From an uncultured Prevotella sp. (GTDB lineage Bacteria > Bacteroidota > Bacteroidia > Bacteroidales > Bacteroidaceae): a stretch of DNA of 10,929 bases. A program made the position numbers and the translations under genes. Shown one piece after another: positions 1-7,487 of the stretch. Below the pieces are notes generated by a model. That model worked only from the letters and a program-made list of their open reading frames with translations, made no database searches and was not told where the DNA came from. The stretch spans positions 1-10,929 of the forward strand of contig CALGRN010000265.1 of the NCBI GenBank assembly GCA_937880835.1, given 5' to 3'. Each line of letters opens with the position of its first letter. Position 1 is the first letter of the stretch.

Positions 1-24
1 AAATCTTACCTTCATTTTAAGAAA

Positions 25-1551
25 ATGGCAGATAGAAAAGTAAGAGTGCGTTTTGCACCAAGCCCGACAGGGCCATTGCATATCGGCGGTGTACGTACCG
101 CCCTTTATAATTATTTGTTCGCACGTCAGAATGGCGGCGATATGATTTTCAGAATAGAAGATACTGACTCCAACCGGTTTGTTCCCGGTGCGGAGGAATA
201 CATAATAGAATCGTTCCGTTGGTTAGGAATTAAGTTTGACGAAGGTGTAAGTTTCGGTGGAGAACATGGTCCTTACAGGCAAAGTGAGCGTAAAGACATA
301 TATAAAAAGTATGTGGAACTTCTCATCGAAGAAGGAAAAGCTTATTATGCTTTCGATACTCCCGAAGAACTGGATGCTAAACGCAACGAGACAGAAAACT
401 TCCAATATGATGCCCATACGCGTATGCAGATGCGCAATTCGCTTTCAATGGAACGTGAAGAATGGGAGCAAATGATTGCCGATAACGAGCAATATGTGGT
501 TCGTTTCAAAATAGAACCGGGTCAGGAAGTACATATTAACGACATGATACGTGGCGAAGTGATTATAAAAAGCGACATTCTTGACGATAAAGTGTTGTAT
601 AAGAGTGCCGACGAACTGCCTACTTATCATCTCGCAAACATTGTGGACGACCATCTTATGGAGATTTCTCATGTGATAAGAGGGGAGGAATGGTTGCCGA
701 GCGCACCGCTTCACGTGCTTCTGTACAAAGCTTTCGGTTGGGAAGAAACAATGCCAAAGTTCGCTCATCTTCCGCTTCTTCTGAAACCGGAAGGTAAAGG
801 AAAGCTGTCAAAAAGAGACGGAGACAGATTAGGTTTTCCTGTTTTTCCGTTGGAATGGCATGACCCTAAGACTGACGAAGTAAGCAGCGGATACCGTGAA
901 AGCGGATATTTCCCGGAGGCAGTAGTTAATTTTCTCGCTTTATTAGGTTGGAATCCGGGTACTGAACAAGAGCTTTTCTCATTGGAAGAGCTTGTAAATA
1001 CGTTCGACATAACAAAATGTTCGAAGTCCGGCGCACGTTTCGATTACCAGAAAGGAATATGGTTCAACCACGAATATATACTTCGCAAAAGTAATGAAGA
1101 GATAGCTCTTTTGTTTGCTCCGATAGTGGCTAACAACGGTATAGACGAGAGTATGGAGCGTATAACGACGGTTGTTTCGATGATGAAAGACAGAGTTAAC
1201 TTTGTACATGAACTTTGGGAGCTGTGCTCTTTCTTCTTCATTGCACCTACTAAATATGACGAAAAGACCGTGAAAAAACGCTGGAAAGAAGACTCTGCAA
1301 AGGTTATGGGAGAGCTTGCAGATGTACTTGAAGGCATAGAAGACTTTTCGGTAGAGGGTCAAGAATCGATAGTCATGGAATGGGTTGAGCGTAACGGCTA
1401 TAAACTCGGTGATGTAATGAATGCCTTCCGTCTCACTCTCGTGGGCATAGGCAAAGGCCCCGGAATGTTTGATATATCGGCTTTCTTGGGTAAGGAGGAG
1501 ACTTTGAGAAGACTGAGACATGCAATAGAGGTGCTTGGAAACGCCTCATGA
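25..1551 (+). CDS. gltX: Glutamyl-tRNA synthetase (GluRS)
   Basis: Cytoplasmic class I aminoacyl-tRNA synthetase that charges tRNA-Glu with glutamate using ATP. The N-terminal catalytic Rossmann domain opens with [13 protein letters not shown], in which HIGG (residues 19-22) is the HIGH-type ATP motif. The second signature, KLSKR, is at residues 260-264. The segment around residues 290-350 ([11 protein letters not shown], then [18 protein letters not shown]) is the usual lead into the anticodon-binding helical domain, which fills the C-terminal third. At 508 residues it is full length for the family and for Bacteroidales. The start codon is an ATG 24 bases into the window, so its promoter lies outside. 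No Shine-Dalgarno sequence is visible, which is normal for this phylum. waaA follows after 124 bp on the same strand with no obvious promoter or terminator between, so the two may be co-transcribed. Identification is very secure. Confidence 0.98.
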   Translation: MADRKVRVRFAPSPTGPLHIGGVRTALYNYLFARQNGGDMIFRIEDTDSNRFVPGAEEYIIESFRWLGIKFDEGVSFGGEHGPYRQSERKDIYKKYVELLIEEGKAYYAFDTPEELDAKRNETENFQYDAHTRMQMRNSLSMEREEWEQMIADNEQYVVRFKIEPGQEVHINDMIRGEVIIKSDILDDKVLYKSADELPTYHLANIVDDHLMEISHVIRGEEWLPSAPLHVLLYKAFGWEETMPKFAHLPLLLKPEGKGKLSKRDGDRLGFPVFPLEWHDPKTDEVSSGYRESGYFPEAVVNFLALLGWNPGTEQELFSLEELVNTFDITKCSKSGARFDYQKGIWFNHEYILRKSNEEIALLFAPIVANNGIDESMERITTVVSMMKDRVNFVHELWELCSFFFIAPTKYDEKTVKKRWKEDSAKVMGELADVLEGIEDFSVEGQESIVMEWVERNGYKLGDVMNAFRLTLVGIGKGPGMFDISAFLGKEETLRRLRHAIEVLGNAS

Positions 1552-1675
1552 ACCCTTGAAAGTTCAGGAGAATAACGATTGCAGGATAAGTTGCATGTAT
1601 TGAAACAATGACAAACAAACACATACAGAACTTCTTTGCCGGCTCTATCGGAATATTATAAAAGAACAACCTCTG

Positions 1676-2914
1676 ATGTATAATCTCGTAATATACATAT
1701 ATCTATTTGGCGTTGCAGTTTACAGTCTTTTCAACAAGAAAGTCCGTAAGATGTGGAAAGGTGAGCGTGATGCTTTCCGCGTACTACGTGAGAATGTCGA
1801 TTGCAATGCTGATTATGTTTGGTTTCATGCTGCTTCACTTGGAGAATTTGAACAAGGACGACCTATTATTGAAAGTTTCAGACGCAAATATCCGGAATAT
1901 AAGATTCTCCTTACATTCTTTTCGCCTTCCGGATATGAAGTCCGCAAGAACTACGAGAATGCCGATATCATTTGTTATCTGCCTTTGGACACTCCGTTGA
2001 ATGCCGAACGGTTCTTGCGTCTGATACATCCCCGAATGGCTTTTTTCATAAAATACGAGTTCTGGTATAACTATCTGCACATTCTTAAACATCGTAACGT
2101 TCCGGTATATAGTGTGAGCAGCATCTTCCGTCCTGAACAAGTGTTCTTTCGCAGTTATGGAAAACAATACGGAAAGGTGCTCAAATGTTTTACCCATTTC
2201 TTTGTCCAGAACGAAATAAGCAAGCAGCTTCTATCTACGTTGAATATAAACAATGTCACCATTACGGGCGATACACGCTTCGATCGTGTGCTTCAAATAA
2301 AGGATGCAAGCAAGATTCTCCCGATAGTGAAAGCATTCAAGCAAGACAAAAAAGTATTTGTGGCAGGTTCGAGTTGGTCTCCCGACGAGGATATATTCAT
2401 CAAATACTTCAATGATTGCAAAGATTGGAAATTGATAATTGCACCTCATGTCATAGGAGAAGAACATCTGCGACAAATAGAATCGAAAACCGAGAGAAAG
2501 ACACTGCGCTACACAAAGGCTACGGAAGAAACGGCAAGAGAGGCAGATTGTCTTATAATAGACTGTTTCGGATTGCTTTCAAGCATCTATCATTACGGTG
2601 AAACAGCATATATAGGAGGAGGTTTCGGAGCGGGAATACACAACGTGCTTGAAGCGGCAGTGTGGAACATACCTGTTATTTTCGGTCCAAATAATCAACG
2701 TTTTCAAGAAGCGCAGGATTTATTAGAAGAAAAAGGAGCGTTTGAGATAAACGATTATGAAAGTTTTAAACGCATCATGGACTCTTTCATTGCTGACATA
2801 GAAACCGCAAAGAAGAGCGGAGATAGTGCAGGAAACTATGTGAAATCGCGTTCAGGAGCTACTGAACACATCCTTTCTTTTATAGACAGACACTTGTCTG
2901 AGCGACAAAAATAG
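1676..2914 (+). CDS. waaA: 3-deoxy-D-manno-octulosonic acid (Kdo) transferase
   Basis: Transfers Kdo from CMP-Kdo to lipid IVA at the inner face of the cytoplasmic membrane, the step that starts the LPS inner core. Residues 1-18 form a hydrophobic N-terminal segment typical of the membrane anchor. WFHAASLGEFEQGRP follows, with Glu57 in the position of the family's catalytic base. The C-terminal GT-B half carries GGGFGAGIHNVLE at residues 314-326, then an IPVIFGPNNQRFQEA segment, the usual nucleotide-sugar-binding region of glycosyltransferase family 30. The length, 412 residues, is normal. It begins with ATG, 124 bp after gltX, and may share that transcript. Whether it adds one or two Kdo residues cannot be read from the sequence; Bacteroidales lipid A usually carries one, so a monofunctional enzyme is my inference. 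The next gene faces it from the other strand. Confidence 0.96.
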   Translation: MYNLVIYIYLFGVAVYSLFNKKVRKMWKGERDAFRVLRENVDCNADYVWFHAASLGEFEQGRPIIESFRRKYPEYKILLTFFSPSGYEVRKNYENADIICYLPLDTPLNAERFLRLIHPRMAFFIKYEFWYNYLHILKHRNVPVYSVSSIFRPEQVFFRSYGKQYGKVLKCFTHFFVQNEISKQLLSTLNINNVTITGDTRFDRVLQIKDASKILPIVKAFKQDKKVFVAGSSWSPDEDIFIKYFNDCKDWKLIIAPHVIGEEHLRQIESKTERKTLRYTKATEETAREADCLIIDCFGLLSSIYHYGETAYIGGGFGAGIHNVLEAAVWNIPVIFGPNNQRFQEAQDLLEEKGAFEINDYESFKRIMDSFIADIETAKKSGDSAGNYVKSRSGATEHILSFIDRHLSERQK

Positions 2915-2921
2915 ATTTTCA

Positions 2922-2989
2922 GATAAGGATTACCGTCGTGCCTTATCAATAATGAAATTCGTTAAACGAATTTCAGTTGTACGGTAATC
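2922..2989. repeat. Nested inverted repeat after waaA
   Basis: Eight bases after the waaA stop, three complementary pairs interleave. GATTACCGT (2928-2936) pairs with ACGGTAATC (2981-2989). Inside this, GAAATTCGTT (2954-2963) and AACGAATTTC (2965-2974) form a near-perfect palindrome around one base. GATAAGG (2922-2928) can instead pair with CCTTATC (2941-2947), which competes with the outer stem for one base. No T-run follows on either strand, so this is not a classical intrinsic terminator. It could act as an mRNA 3'-end stabilising structure for waaA, but that is inference. Confidence 0.6.
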
Positions 2990-3087
2990 TGAATTGCAGC
3001 AATACCTTTTTGCAGTTTTAAAGTTCTGAGACAACATTATTGCGATGAACTCAAATTAACGTAGCGGAAAATAATAAGTATCTGAAA

Positions 3088-3180
3088 CGTATTTCAATAG
3101 TTATTGTTTTGCATCCTGAAAGCTATTGTTTTACGATGCGAAAGTTATCCTTTTGCAATGCAAAACAATAACTATTGAAA
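3088..3180. repeat. Four-unit 22-bp repeat array (copy 1), hairpin-forming
   Basis: Units of exactly 22 bp occupy 3088-3109, 3110-3131, 3132-3153 and 3154-3175. They share a core of the AAAACAATAACTTT type or its complement. The first and last units are inverted relative to each other: 3092-3114 and 3158-3180 are a perfect 23-bp inverted repeat with 43 bp between. A second array of the same unit lies at 7488-7575; stretches 3138-3154 and 3151-3170 recur there exactly at 7538-7554 and 7507-7526. The array sits between convergent genes and does not encode a plausible protein. I regard it as a dispersed intergenic repeat family of this lineage; its function is unknown. Confidence 0.8.
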
Positions 3181-3411
3181 AGCCGTTTGTAACGTCTTGA
3201 TTTTCAATATAGAACAAAGCGGAGTATTATTTGTGTTGATTACGCATGCGGAAGTGCTATGCAATGTGTTCATATAAACTGCAAACAAATGACAGTCGGC
3301 ATATAACAGCCGCATTATTTTTGCATGAATTTATCTTGCTTATATTGATAATACGACTGTAAACAAATCTTTTATTAATGTATTCAGATGTGTTTTTTCA
3401 CATAAGGGCAT
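3181..3411. other. Intergenic stretch with no recognised gene
   Basis: AT-rich sequence between repeat copy 1 and the small-RNA-like unit. No reading frame here has a recognisable protein. A lone match to the TAnnTTTG box occurs at 3316-3323 on the plus strand, but there is no TTG/TTTG box 20 bp upstream and no gene downstream on that strand, so it is not called a promoter. Confidence 0.6.
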
Positions 3412-3436
3412 AAAAAAAGGAGTACCGCTGTACTCC
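3412..3436 (-). terminator. Intrinsic terminator of the small-RNA-like unit
   Basis: On the minus strand GGAGTAC, a four-base AGCG loop and GTACTCC are followed directly by seven T residues (plus positions 3418 down to 3412). A 7-bp GC-containing stem with a T-run is a textbook Rho-independent terminator. It would also stop read-through from the desulfidase gene upstream. Confidence 0.85.
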
Positions 3437-3474
3437 AACCTTTGTTAACCTTAAATCTAATACTATGAAAAACA
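3412..3474 (-). ncRNA. Candidate small RNA (promoter plus about 60 nt plus terminator)
   Basis: On the minus strand a complete Bacteroidetes promoter (3480-3511) is followed, after about 60 nt without an open reading frame, by a strong intrinsic terminator (3412-3436). Transcription should start near 3474, a few bases after the -7 box, and end in the T-run at 3412-3418. The body between start and terminator (3437-3472) is AT-rich; I recall closely similar sequence preceding a variable terminator stem in other Bacteroidales genomes, but could not check this. The alternative is an attenuated leader or a 3'-end element of the minus-strand desulfidase gene that ends 46 bp upstream of the promoter. 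Exact ends are estimates. Confidence 0.55.
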
Positions 3475-3479
3475 CGATG

Positions 3480-3511
3480 CAAAGATAACGGTAATCCTTG
3501 CATCGTGCAAA
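3480..3511 (-). promoter_or_regulatory. Bacteroidetes-type promoter of the small-RNA-like unit
   Basis: Minus strand: TTTG (-33 box, 3508-3511), 20 bp, TATCTTTG (-7 box, 3480-3487). Both boxes and the 20-bp spacing match the phylum's primary-sigma consensus, and the greA and infC promoters in this window have the same spacing. A 10-bp inverted repeat (3473-3482 with 3498-3507) overlaps the -7 box, the spacer and the likely start site. Confidence 0.8.
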
Positions 3512-3557
3512 TTTATTATGAAATAATTTCAATGTTAAAGCATTTTATTGATTTACA

Positions 3558-4853
3558 TCAAGACTTCTTTGTCTTATGTGTCATTATATCAAGTACATAC
3601 CTATCTGTTTCGTCCATTCCGTATTTTCCTATCTCAACAAGGTTTTGTATGCTTTTATCAACATCGTCATCCACTATTCCTTCGACGGAAGTTACATACT
3701 TGTTCTGACTCGCGAGCATTGCACTCATAACGGCAGTGCTTACTCCCGTAGTCAGTTTAAGAGCACAACTGGGCTTTGCTCCGTCGCATATCATACCCGT
3801 AAGATTGGCAATCATGTTCTTCACAGAATAGCATATCTGGTCGTAAGAACCTCCCATTAGATATGTAATACCCACGCTGCTGCCCGTGCTTGCTACAACA
3901 CAACCGCACAATGCAGATAAAGAACCGAGATGTTGCTTTATGTATATGGCGGAGAGATTGCTGAGAATGAGTGCACGTATGAGTTCTTCCTCAGTGTTAT
4001 GGTTTTCTTCTGCGAACACGACAACCGGCATTGTGGTGCATATTCCTTGATTTCCGCTTCCGCTGTTGCTCATGACCGGCACCATGGCACCTGCCATTCG
4101 GGCATCGCATGCGCAGCTTGTTCGTGAGAGAATATGCGAGAAAATGCTGTCGCCTAATATTCCTTTGCCAAGCGGACTGCACATTGTCTTGCCCAATCCG
4201 TGACCGTAATTGTCTTTCAGACCGGCTTCGGCAGCTGCCGAGTTCAATCGTTTGGCTTCGAGAATGAATTCCAGATTTTCTATATCCTCTGTTGTTGCAA
4301 ACTCATATACCTTATCTAATGTTAGCTTGATATCATCTGTCGATACAGCCTCTGCACTGCAAGCCTCGCGAGAAAGAAGCACTTCGTCGTCGCGTCTTAA
4401 ATATATGAAGTTCGTATGACTGCCCTTTATTATCGCCTGCGACTCATGTTCTCCGGCATTGCATGTCACCTTTATATATAGTTTATCTGTGTCTTCTTTC
4501 TCCAATTCTATATGTATCCTGTTTTCGGCAATATATTTCTTGCCTTCTTCCACAGCCTTCTTGTCGGAATCTTTCAATACTTCCAGCTGCAATTCTGCCT
4601 TTCCTACAAGCGCACCCAATGCAACTGCAATGGGCAATCCTACCATATTAGTACCGGGAATGCCTACTCCCATAGCGTTTTTCAGAATGTTTGCACTAAG
4701 ATGTAATGTTATTTTTTCCGGCAAAACGCCTAATAATTCTCTTGCTTTTGCAACACATAAAGCCACCGCAATAGGCTCTGTGCAACCTATTGCCGGCACA
4801 ACCTGACGGTGAATAAGCTTTAATATCGCTTTTCTTTCATTAGATGTTAACAT
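3558..4853 (-). CDS. UPF0597 / L-cysteine desulfidase family Fe-S enzyme
   Basis: Belongs to the family of E. coli CyuA (formerly YhaM) and the archaeal L-cysteine desulfidase, related to the alpha chain of Fe-S L-serine dehydratases. Characterised members break cysteine down to pyruvate, ammonia and sulfide with a [4Fe-4S] cluster; the substrate here is inferred. With ATG at 4853 the protein has 431 residues, close to the E. coli protein. AIGCTEP places a conserved Cys at residue 24. Cys316, Cys356 and Cys363 have the 40- and 7-residue spacing I recall for the archaeal cluster ligands. MVPVMSNSGSGNQGI is another family hallmark. The frame stays open to a TTG at 4871, but that would start only about 15 bases after the -7 box, so the ATG is preferred. 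It is a single gene with its own promoter, facing away from greA. Its likely role is cysteine catabolism. Confidence 0.88.
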   Translation of the reverse strand: MLTSNERKAILKLIHRQVVPAIGCTEPIAVALCVAKARELLGVLPEKITLHLSANILKNAMGVGIPGTNMVGLPIAVALGALVGKAELQLEVLKDSDKKAVEEGKKYIAENRIHIELEKEDTDKLYIKVTCNAGEHESQAIIKGSHTNFIYLRRDDEVLLSREACSAEAVSTDDIKLTLDKVYEFATTEDIENLEFILEAKRLNSAAAEAGLKDNYGHGLGKTMCSPLGKGILGDSIFSHILSRTSCACDARMAGAMVPVMSNSGSGNQGICTTMPVVVFAEENHNTEEELIRALILSNLSAIYIKQHLGSLSALCGCVVASTGSSVGITYLMGGSYDQICYSVKNMIANLTGMICDGAKPSCALKLTTGVSTAVMSAMLASQNKYVTSVEGIVDDDVDKSIQNLVEIGKYGMDETDRYVLDIMTHKTKKS

Positions 4854-4885
4854 AAATAGACCTATAAACAAATAAATTTATGATG

Positions 4886-4893
4886 CAAAATTA
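4886..4893 (-). promoter_or_regulatory. -7 box of the desulfidase-family gene
   Basis: TAATTTTG on the minus strand matches TAnnTTTG and lies about 32 bases upstream of the chosen ATG. No good TTG/TTTG box is found 20 bp further upstream, so the -33 element is weak or missing. Its position argues against the more upstream TTG start codon. Confidence 0.6.
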
Positions 4894-4932
4894 TAAATAA
4901 AATATTAAATACGGTGTTTTAAAAGGAAAAAA

Positions 4933-4963
4933 TTGCCGACTTGAAAAAAAATAACTATCTTTG
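4933..4963 (+). promoter_or_regulatory. greA promoter (Bacteroidetes type)
   Basis: TTG (4933-4935), 20 bp, TATCTTTG (4956-4963). It has the spacing seen at the infC and small-RNA promoters. The predicted start near 4970 gives an unusually long leader of about 115 nt before the greA ATG at 5084, which contains the hairpin described separately. Confidence 0.8.
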
Positions 4964-4996
4964 CATCGGAAAATATAATGAGGTTATTAGGATAAG

Positions 4997-5040
4997 GAAT
5001 TCCGGCATTGGAATATGTCGGAATTCTATTTGTTTTATTA
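4997..5040 (+). promoter_or_regulatory. Hairpin with U-rich tail in the greA leader
   Basis: GAATTCCGGCAT (4997-5008) pairs with ATGTCGGAATTC (5015-5026) in a 12-bp stem with one G-U pair and a 6-base loop. A T-rich tract follows at 5027-5040. It lies between the promoter and the start codon, so it could work as a leaky terminator or attenuator of greA. In E. coli the greA leader also contains a terminator that yields short GraL transcripts; the parallel is suggestive only. Confidence 0.55.
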
Positions 5041-5083
5041 TCCTCGAATAAAAAACGAAAAACTTTTAAAAAATAAATTGATT

Positions 5084-5551
5084 ATGGCTTACATGTCACA
5101 AGAGGGTTACGACAAGCTCGTAGCCGAACTACAACAGCTCGAATCGGTAGAGCGTCCTAAGGCTTCTGCTGCTATTGCTGAGGCTCGCGACAAAGGAGAT
5201 CTGAGCGAGAACTCTGAGTATGATGCAGCCAAAGAAGTACAGGCACACTTAGAAGACAAGATTAACAGAATGAAACAGACTATCGCAGAGGCAAAGATAG
5301 TTGATGTTTCACGTCTCAGTACAGATGCCGTGCAGATTCTATCTAAGGTTGAAATGACCAATATGAGCAACAATTCAAAGATGACTTACACCATTGTGAG
5401 CGAAAGCGAGGCTGATTTGCGTGAAAACAAGATATCAATTAAAACGCCGATTGCACAGGGACTGCTCAACAAGAAGGTAGGTGATATTGTGGAAATCAAA
5501 ATCCCTCGCGGAACGATAAAGCTGCGCATAGACTCTATAACCATCGAATAA
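5084..5551 (+). CDS. greA: Transcription elongation factor GreA
   Basis: Binds the secondary channel of RNA polymerase and stimulates cleavage of the 3' end of backtracked RNA, rescuing stalled complexes. The N-terminal antiparallel coiled coil covers about residues 1-75. Its tip carries DKGDLSENSEYDAAKE, in which Asp39 and Glu42 are the acidic pair that coordinates the catalytic Mg in the family. The C-terminal FKBP-like domain covers about residues 80-155 and ends in GDIVEIKIPRGTIKLRIDSI. The frame is open 23 codons upstream to an ATG at 5015, but that extension would lie on the leader hairpin and is not family-like. The start MAYMSQEGYDKL at 5084 gives a normal 155 residues. A HIT-family gene follows after 86 bp, probably on the same transcript. 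Confidence 0.97.
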   Translation: MAYMSQEGYDKLVAELQQLESVERPKASAAIAEARDKGDLSENSEYDAAKEVQAHLEDKINRMKQTIAEAKIVDVSRLSTDAVQILSKVEMTNMSNNSKMTYTIVSESEADLRENKISIKTPIAQGLLNKKVGDIVEIKIPRGTIKLRIDSITIE

Positions 5552-5637
5552 GCGCGGCGGTTGTCGTGTGTTTAGACAATCAGTTCTGCTCCATTGGCTC
5601 GCAATATCGGTAAACTAATAATTCAAAAACTTATAAT

Positions 5638-6036
5638 ATGGGTATCTTTTCAAAAATAGCGGCGGGTGAAATTCCCAGCTACAAATGTGCGGAAAGCGAT
5701 AAATTTTATGCTTTTCTCGATATAAATCCGTTGGTAAAGGGGCATACTCTGGTTATACCACGTCGTGAAACAGACTATATTTTTGATATGGAGGATGATG
5801 AAATTGCTGAATTTCAGGTGTTCGCAAAGAAGGTTGCGATAGCCTTAAAGAATGCTTTCCCATGTATAAAAGTAGGTCAGGCGGTTCTCGGACTTGAAGT
5901 TCCGCATGCTCATATACATCTTGTTCCTATGCAATCTGAGAAAGATTTGAACTTCTCTAATGAGAAATTAAAGTTGAACGAGGAAGAATTTAAGGAAATA
6001 TCAAGCAGAATTTACGCTGAATTTCAGAAGCTATGA
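5638..6036 (+). CDS. HIT-family (histidine triad) protein
   Basis: Small HIT-fold protein, probably a nucleoside phosphoramidase or hydrolase acting on AMP derivatives, as for Hint-like members; the real substrate is not known. MGIFSKIAAGEIPSYKCAES is the standard family N-terminus. PLVKGHTLVIPRRE (residues 31-44) is the central strand region. The catalytic triad motif HAHIHLVP has its histidines at 90, 92 and 94, with His92 the expected nucleophile. The length, 132 residues, fits the bacterial branch. It lies 86 bp after greA with no TAnnTTTG box in the gap, so it is probably transcribed from the greA promoter. A strong terminator follows. Confidence 0.93.
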   Translation: MGIFSKIAAGEIPSYKCAESDKFYAFLDINPLVKGHTLVIPRRETDYIFDMEDDEIAEFQVFAKKVAIALKNAFPCIKVGQAVLGLEVPHAHIHLVPMQSEKDLNFSNEKLKLNEEEFKEISSRIYAEFQKL

Positions 6037-6073
6037 CCTCTTTGGAGACATAGTTTCATGAAATGAACGATAT

Positions 6074-6125
6074 GAAAATAGCGATTGAAAGACATTTTTC
6101 AGCCTTTCAATCGCTATTTTCTTTT
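6074..6125 (+). terminator. Intrinsic terminator after the HIT gene
   Basis: Perfect 18-bp inverted repeat (6074-6091 with 6104-6121), 12-base loop, followed by TTTT. It closes the greA-HIT transcript. Because the stem is flanked by A and T tracts it may also act on the opposite strand. Confidence 0.88.
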
Positions 6126-6182
6126 ATCACTTTGATATTGTTTTAATAAATAATATATTCTTATATCTGTTTATAATATATG

Positions 6183-6221
6183 AAAAGTCAGCATGGAATA
6201 TTCGTTTCCATGCTGACTTTT
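6183..6221. terminator. Second, probably bidirectional, terminator
   Basis: Perfect 16-bp inverted repeat (6183-6198 with 6206-6221) with a 7-base loop and AAAA/TTTT at its base. It lies 23 bp beyond the mdh stop codon, so on the minus strand it should end the mdh transcript. On the plus strand it backs up the terminator at 6074-6125. Confidence 0.82.
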
Positions 6222-6244
6222 TATATTCATCCCATCCCTTATTA

Positions 6245-7237
6245 TTACAAGTTCGGATTAATCTTATTCCACTCTTCTATCGCCGGAACGATGTTAAGTG
6301 TCACGAGTTCGTCTCTCATCTTGCAGAGATGCTCATAACTTGCATCGAGCTTTGCCATTTCTTCCGTCGTTCCTTCGGGCACTTCAAAGTGTGCTCCCGT
6401 TGTGTCGAGAGTAGTCTTCATAGCCATCATTATGTGGTTGTACTTATCCGTCTTCACATAAGTTCCTACGGGGAAGCGGAACGGTTCGCCGCCCATTACT
6501 GAGCGAATCATCTCAACTGAGAGATAGGAAGGACTCTGGAAAGAAGAACGTCCTCTCAGTTTTATGATGTTTGCACCGCCCTTTGTAACGTCGGTTTTCA
6601 TCTGTTCCCACTCTTCAACCGTAAATTCGGGAGTTCCGATGATGCCCGAAAGCGGTCTGCCTGCTATTGTAACGTGAGAGCCGTAAACTGCCATCTGCTC
6701 GCCATGTCCTCCGTAAGTGGCACATCCCTTTATTTCGCTCTGCATAACGTTGAACTTCTTTGCAAGCGCACTTTGAAGACGCGTGGTGTCCAATGCTGCC
6801 AATGTAGTAACCTGAGAAGGTTTCAGACCTGAATAAAGCAGCGTCACAAGACCCGTCAAATCGGCAGGATTGAAGATTATAACCACATGCTTCACGTCAG
6901 GACAATAAGTCTTTATATCCTTTCCGAGAGTCTCTGCAATCTCGCAGTTTCCCTTCAAAAGGTCTTCACGAGTCATTCCCTCTTTTCTCGGAGCACCTCC
7001 TGATGATATGATGTATTTGGCATTTGTGAACGCCTCCTTTACATCAGTGGTCGCCGTTATGTTTACATCTTCAAAACCACTCTGGCGCATTTCCTCCGCA
7101 ACACCTTCGGGAGAGAACACGTCATAAAGGCAAATCTCTTTTGTAAGTCTCATCATCAGAGCCGTCTGAACCATGTTTGAACCAATCATTCCGGCAGCGC
7201 CGACGATAGTAAGTTTCTCGTTAGTTAGAAATTCCAT
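6245..7237 (-). CDS. mdh: Malate dehydrogenase (NAD)
   Basis: Interconverts malate and oxaloacetate with NAD. In fermentative Bacteroidales it serves the reductive branch from oxaloacetate to fumarate and succinate. The Rossmann loop is GAAGMIG (residues 13-19). Asp39, at the end of the second strand, fits NAD rather than NADP preference. APRKEGMTREDLLKGN contains the substrate-binding arginines 84 and 90. NPAD has Asn123. The LDTTR segment has Asp150 and Arg153, and GGHGEQM supplies the catalytic His178. Its 330 residues are a normal length. The ATG at 7237 follows a leader of about 40 bases from a TAACTTTG box. It is a single gene, divergent from infC and convergent with the HIT gene. The family is certain; lactate dehydrogenase is the only near alternative and fits less well. 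Confidence 0.94.
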   Translation of the reverse strand: MEFLTNEKLTIVGAAGMIGSNMVQTALMMRLTKEICLYDVFSPEGVAEEMRQSGFEDVNITATTDVKEAFTNAKYIISSGGAPRKEGMTREDLLKGNCEIAETLGKDIKTYCPDVKHVVIIFNPADLTGLVTLLYSGLKPSQVTTLAALDTTRLQSALAKKFNVMQSEIKGCATYGGHGEQMAVYGSHVTIAGRPLSGIIGTPEFTVEEWEQMKTDVTKGGANIIKLRGRSSFQSPSYLSVEMIRSVMGGEPFRFPVGTYVKTDKYNHIMMAMKTTLDTTGAHFEVPEGTTEEMAKLDASYEHLCKMRDELVTLNIVPAIEEWNKINPNL

Positions 7238-7285
7238 AATCTTATTATTAAATGTTGTTTAAATTGTTATATCCAAGTACGATTG

Positions 7286-7293
7286 CAAAGTTA
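7286..7293 (-). promoter_or_regulatory. -7 box of mdh
   Basis: TAACTTTG on the minus strand, 48 bp upstream of the mdh ATG. It has the same TTTGCA continuation as the greA, infC and small-RNA promoters. No TTG/TTTG is present at the 20-bp spacing, so the -33 element is weak. Confidence 0.6.
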
Positions 7294-7487
7294 GCAAAAA
7301 AAGCCCTAAACGTGACTATTGCATTGCATTTAATTTGTTATTAATTGCAAAATAACGGTATCTTAAAGCGATGTTCAAAGAAATTAAATAAGCAGAATTT
7401 CAGCCGCATGAAAACAGAGAATACGAAACGCGCTCATTCCTTTAAATCTCCCGTCAGTATCACTCTGAATATCAAGCGTTTACATTC

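Noticed and set aside
979..1521. Long antisense open frame opposite gltX
   Set aside because: It is a shadow of the gltX coding strand with no family resemblance, no promoter and Cys/Phe/Ser-rich composition typical of antisense frames.
3088..3180. CRISPR array
   Set aside because: Repeats are contiguous 22-bp units without unique spacers, with mixed orientation, and no cas gene is near.
3465..3488. A tiny plus-strand open frame, ATGAAAAAC... to TAA, 7 codons (MKNTMQR)
   Set aside because: It lies across the minus-strand promoter and start of the small-RNA-like unit, which explain the conservation better; no plus-strand promoter is seen.
4854..4871. Six-codon extension of the desulfidase-family protein from TTG at 4871
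   Set aside because: It starts too close to the -7 box at 4886-4893; the ATG at 4853 gives a usual length.
5015..5083. 23-codon N-terminal extension of GreA from the ATG at 5015
   Set aside because: The extra codons lie on the leader hairpin and are unlike GreA; the family N-terminus starts at 5084.
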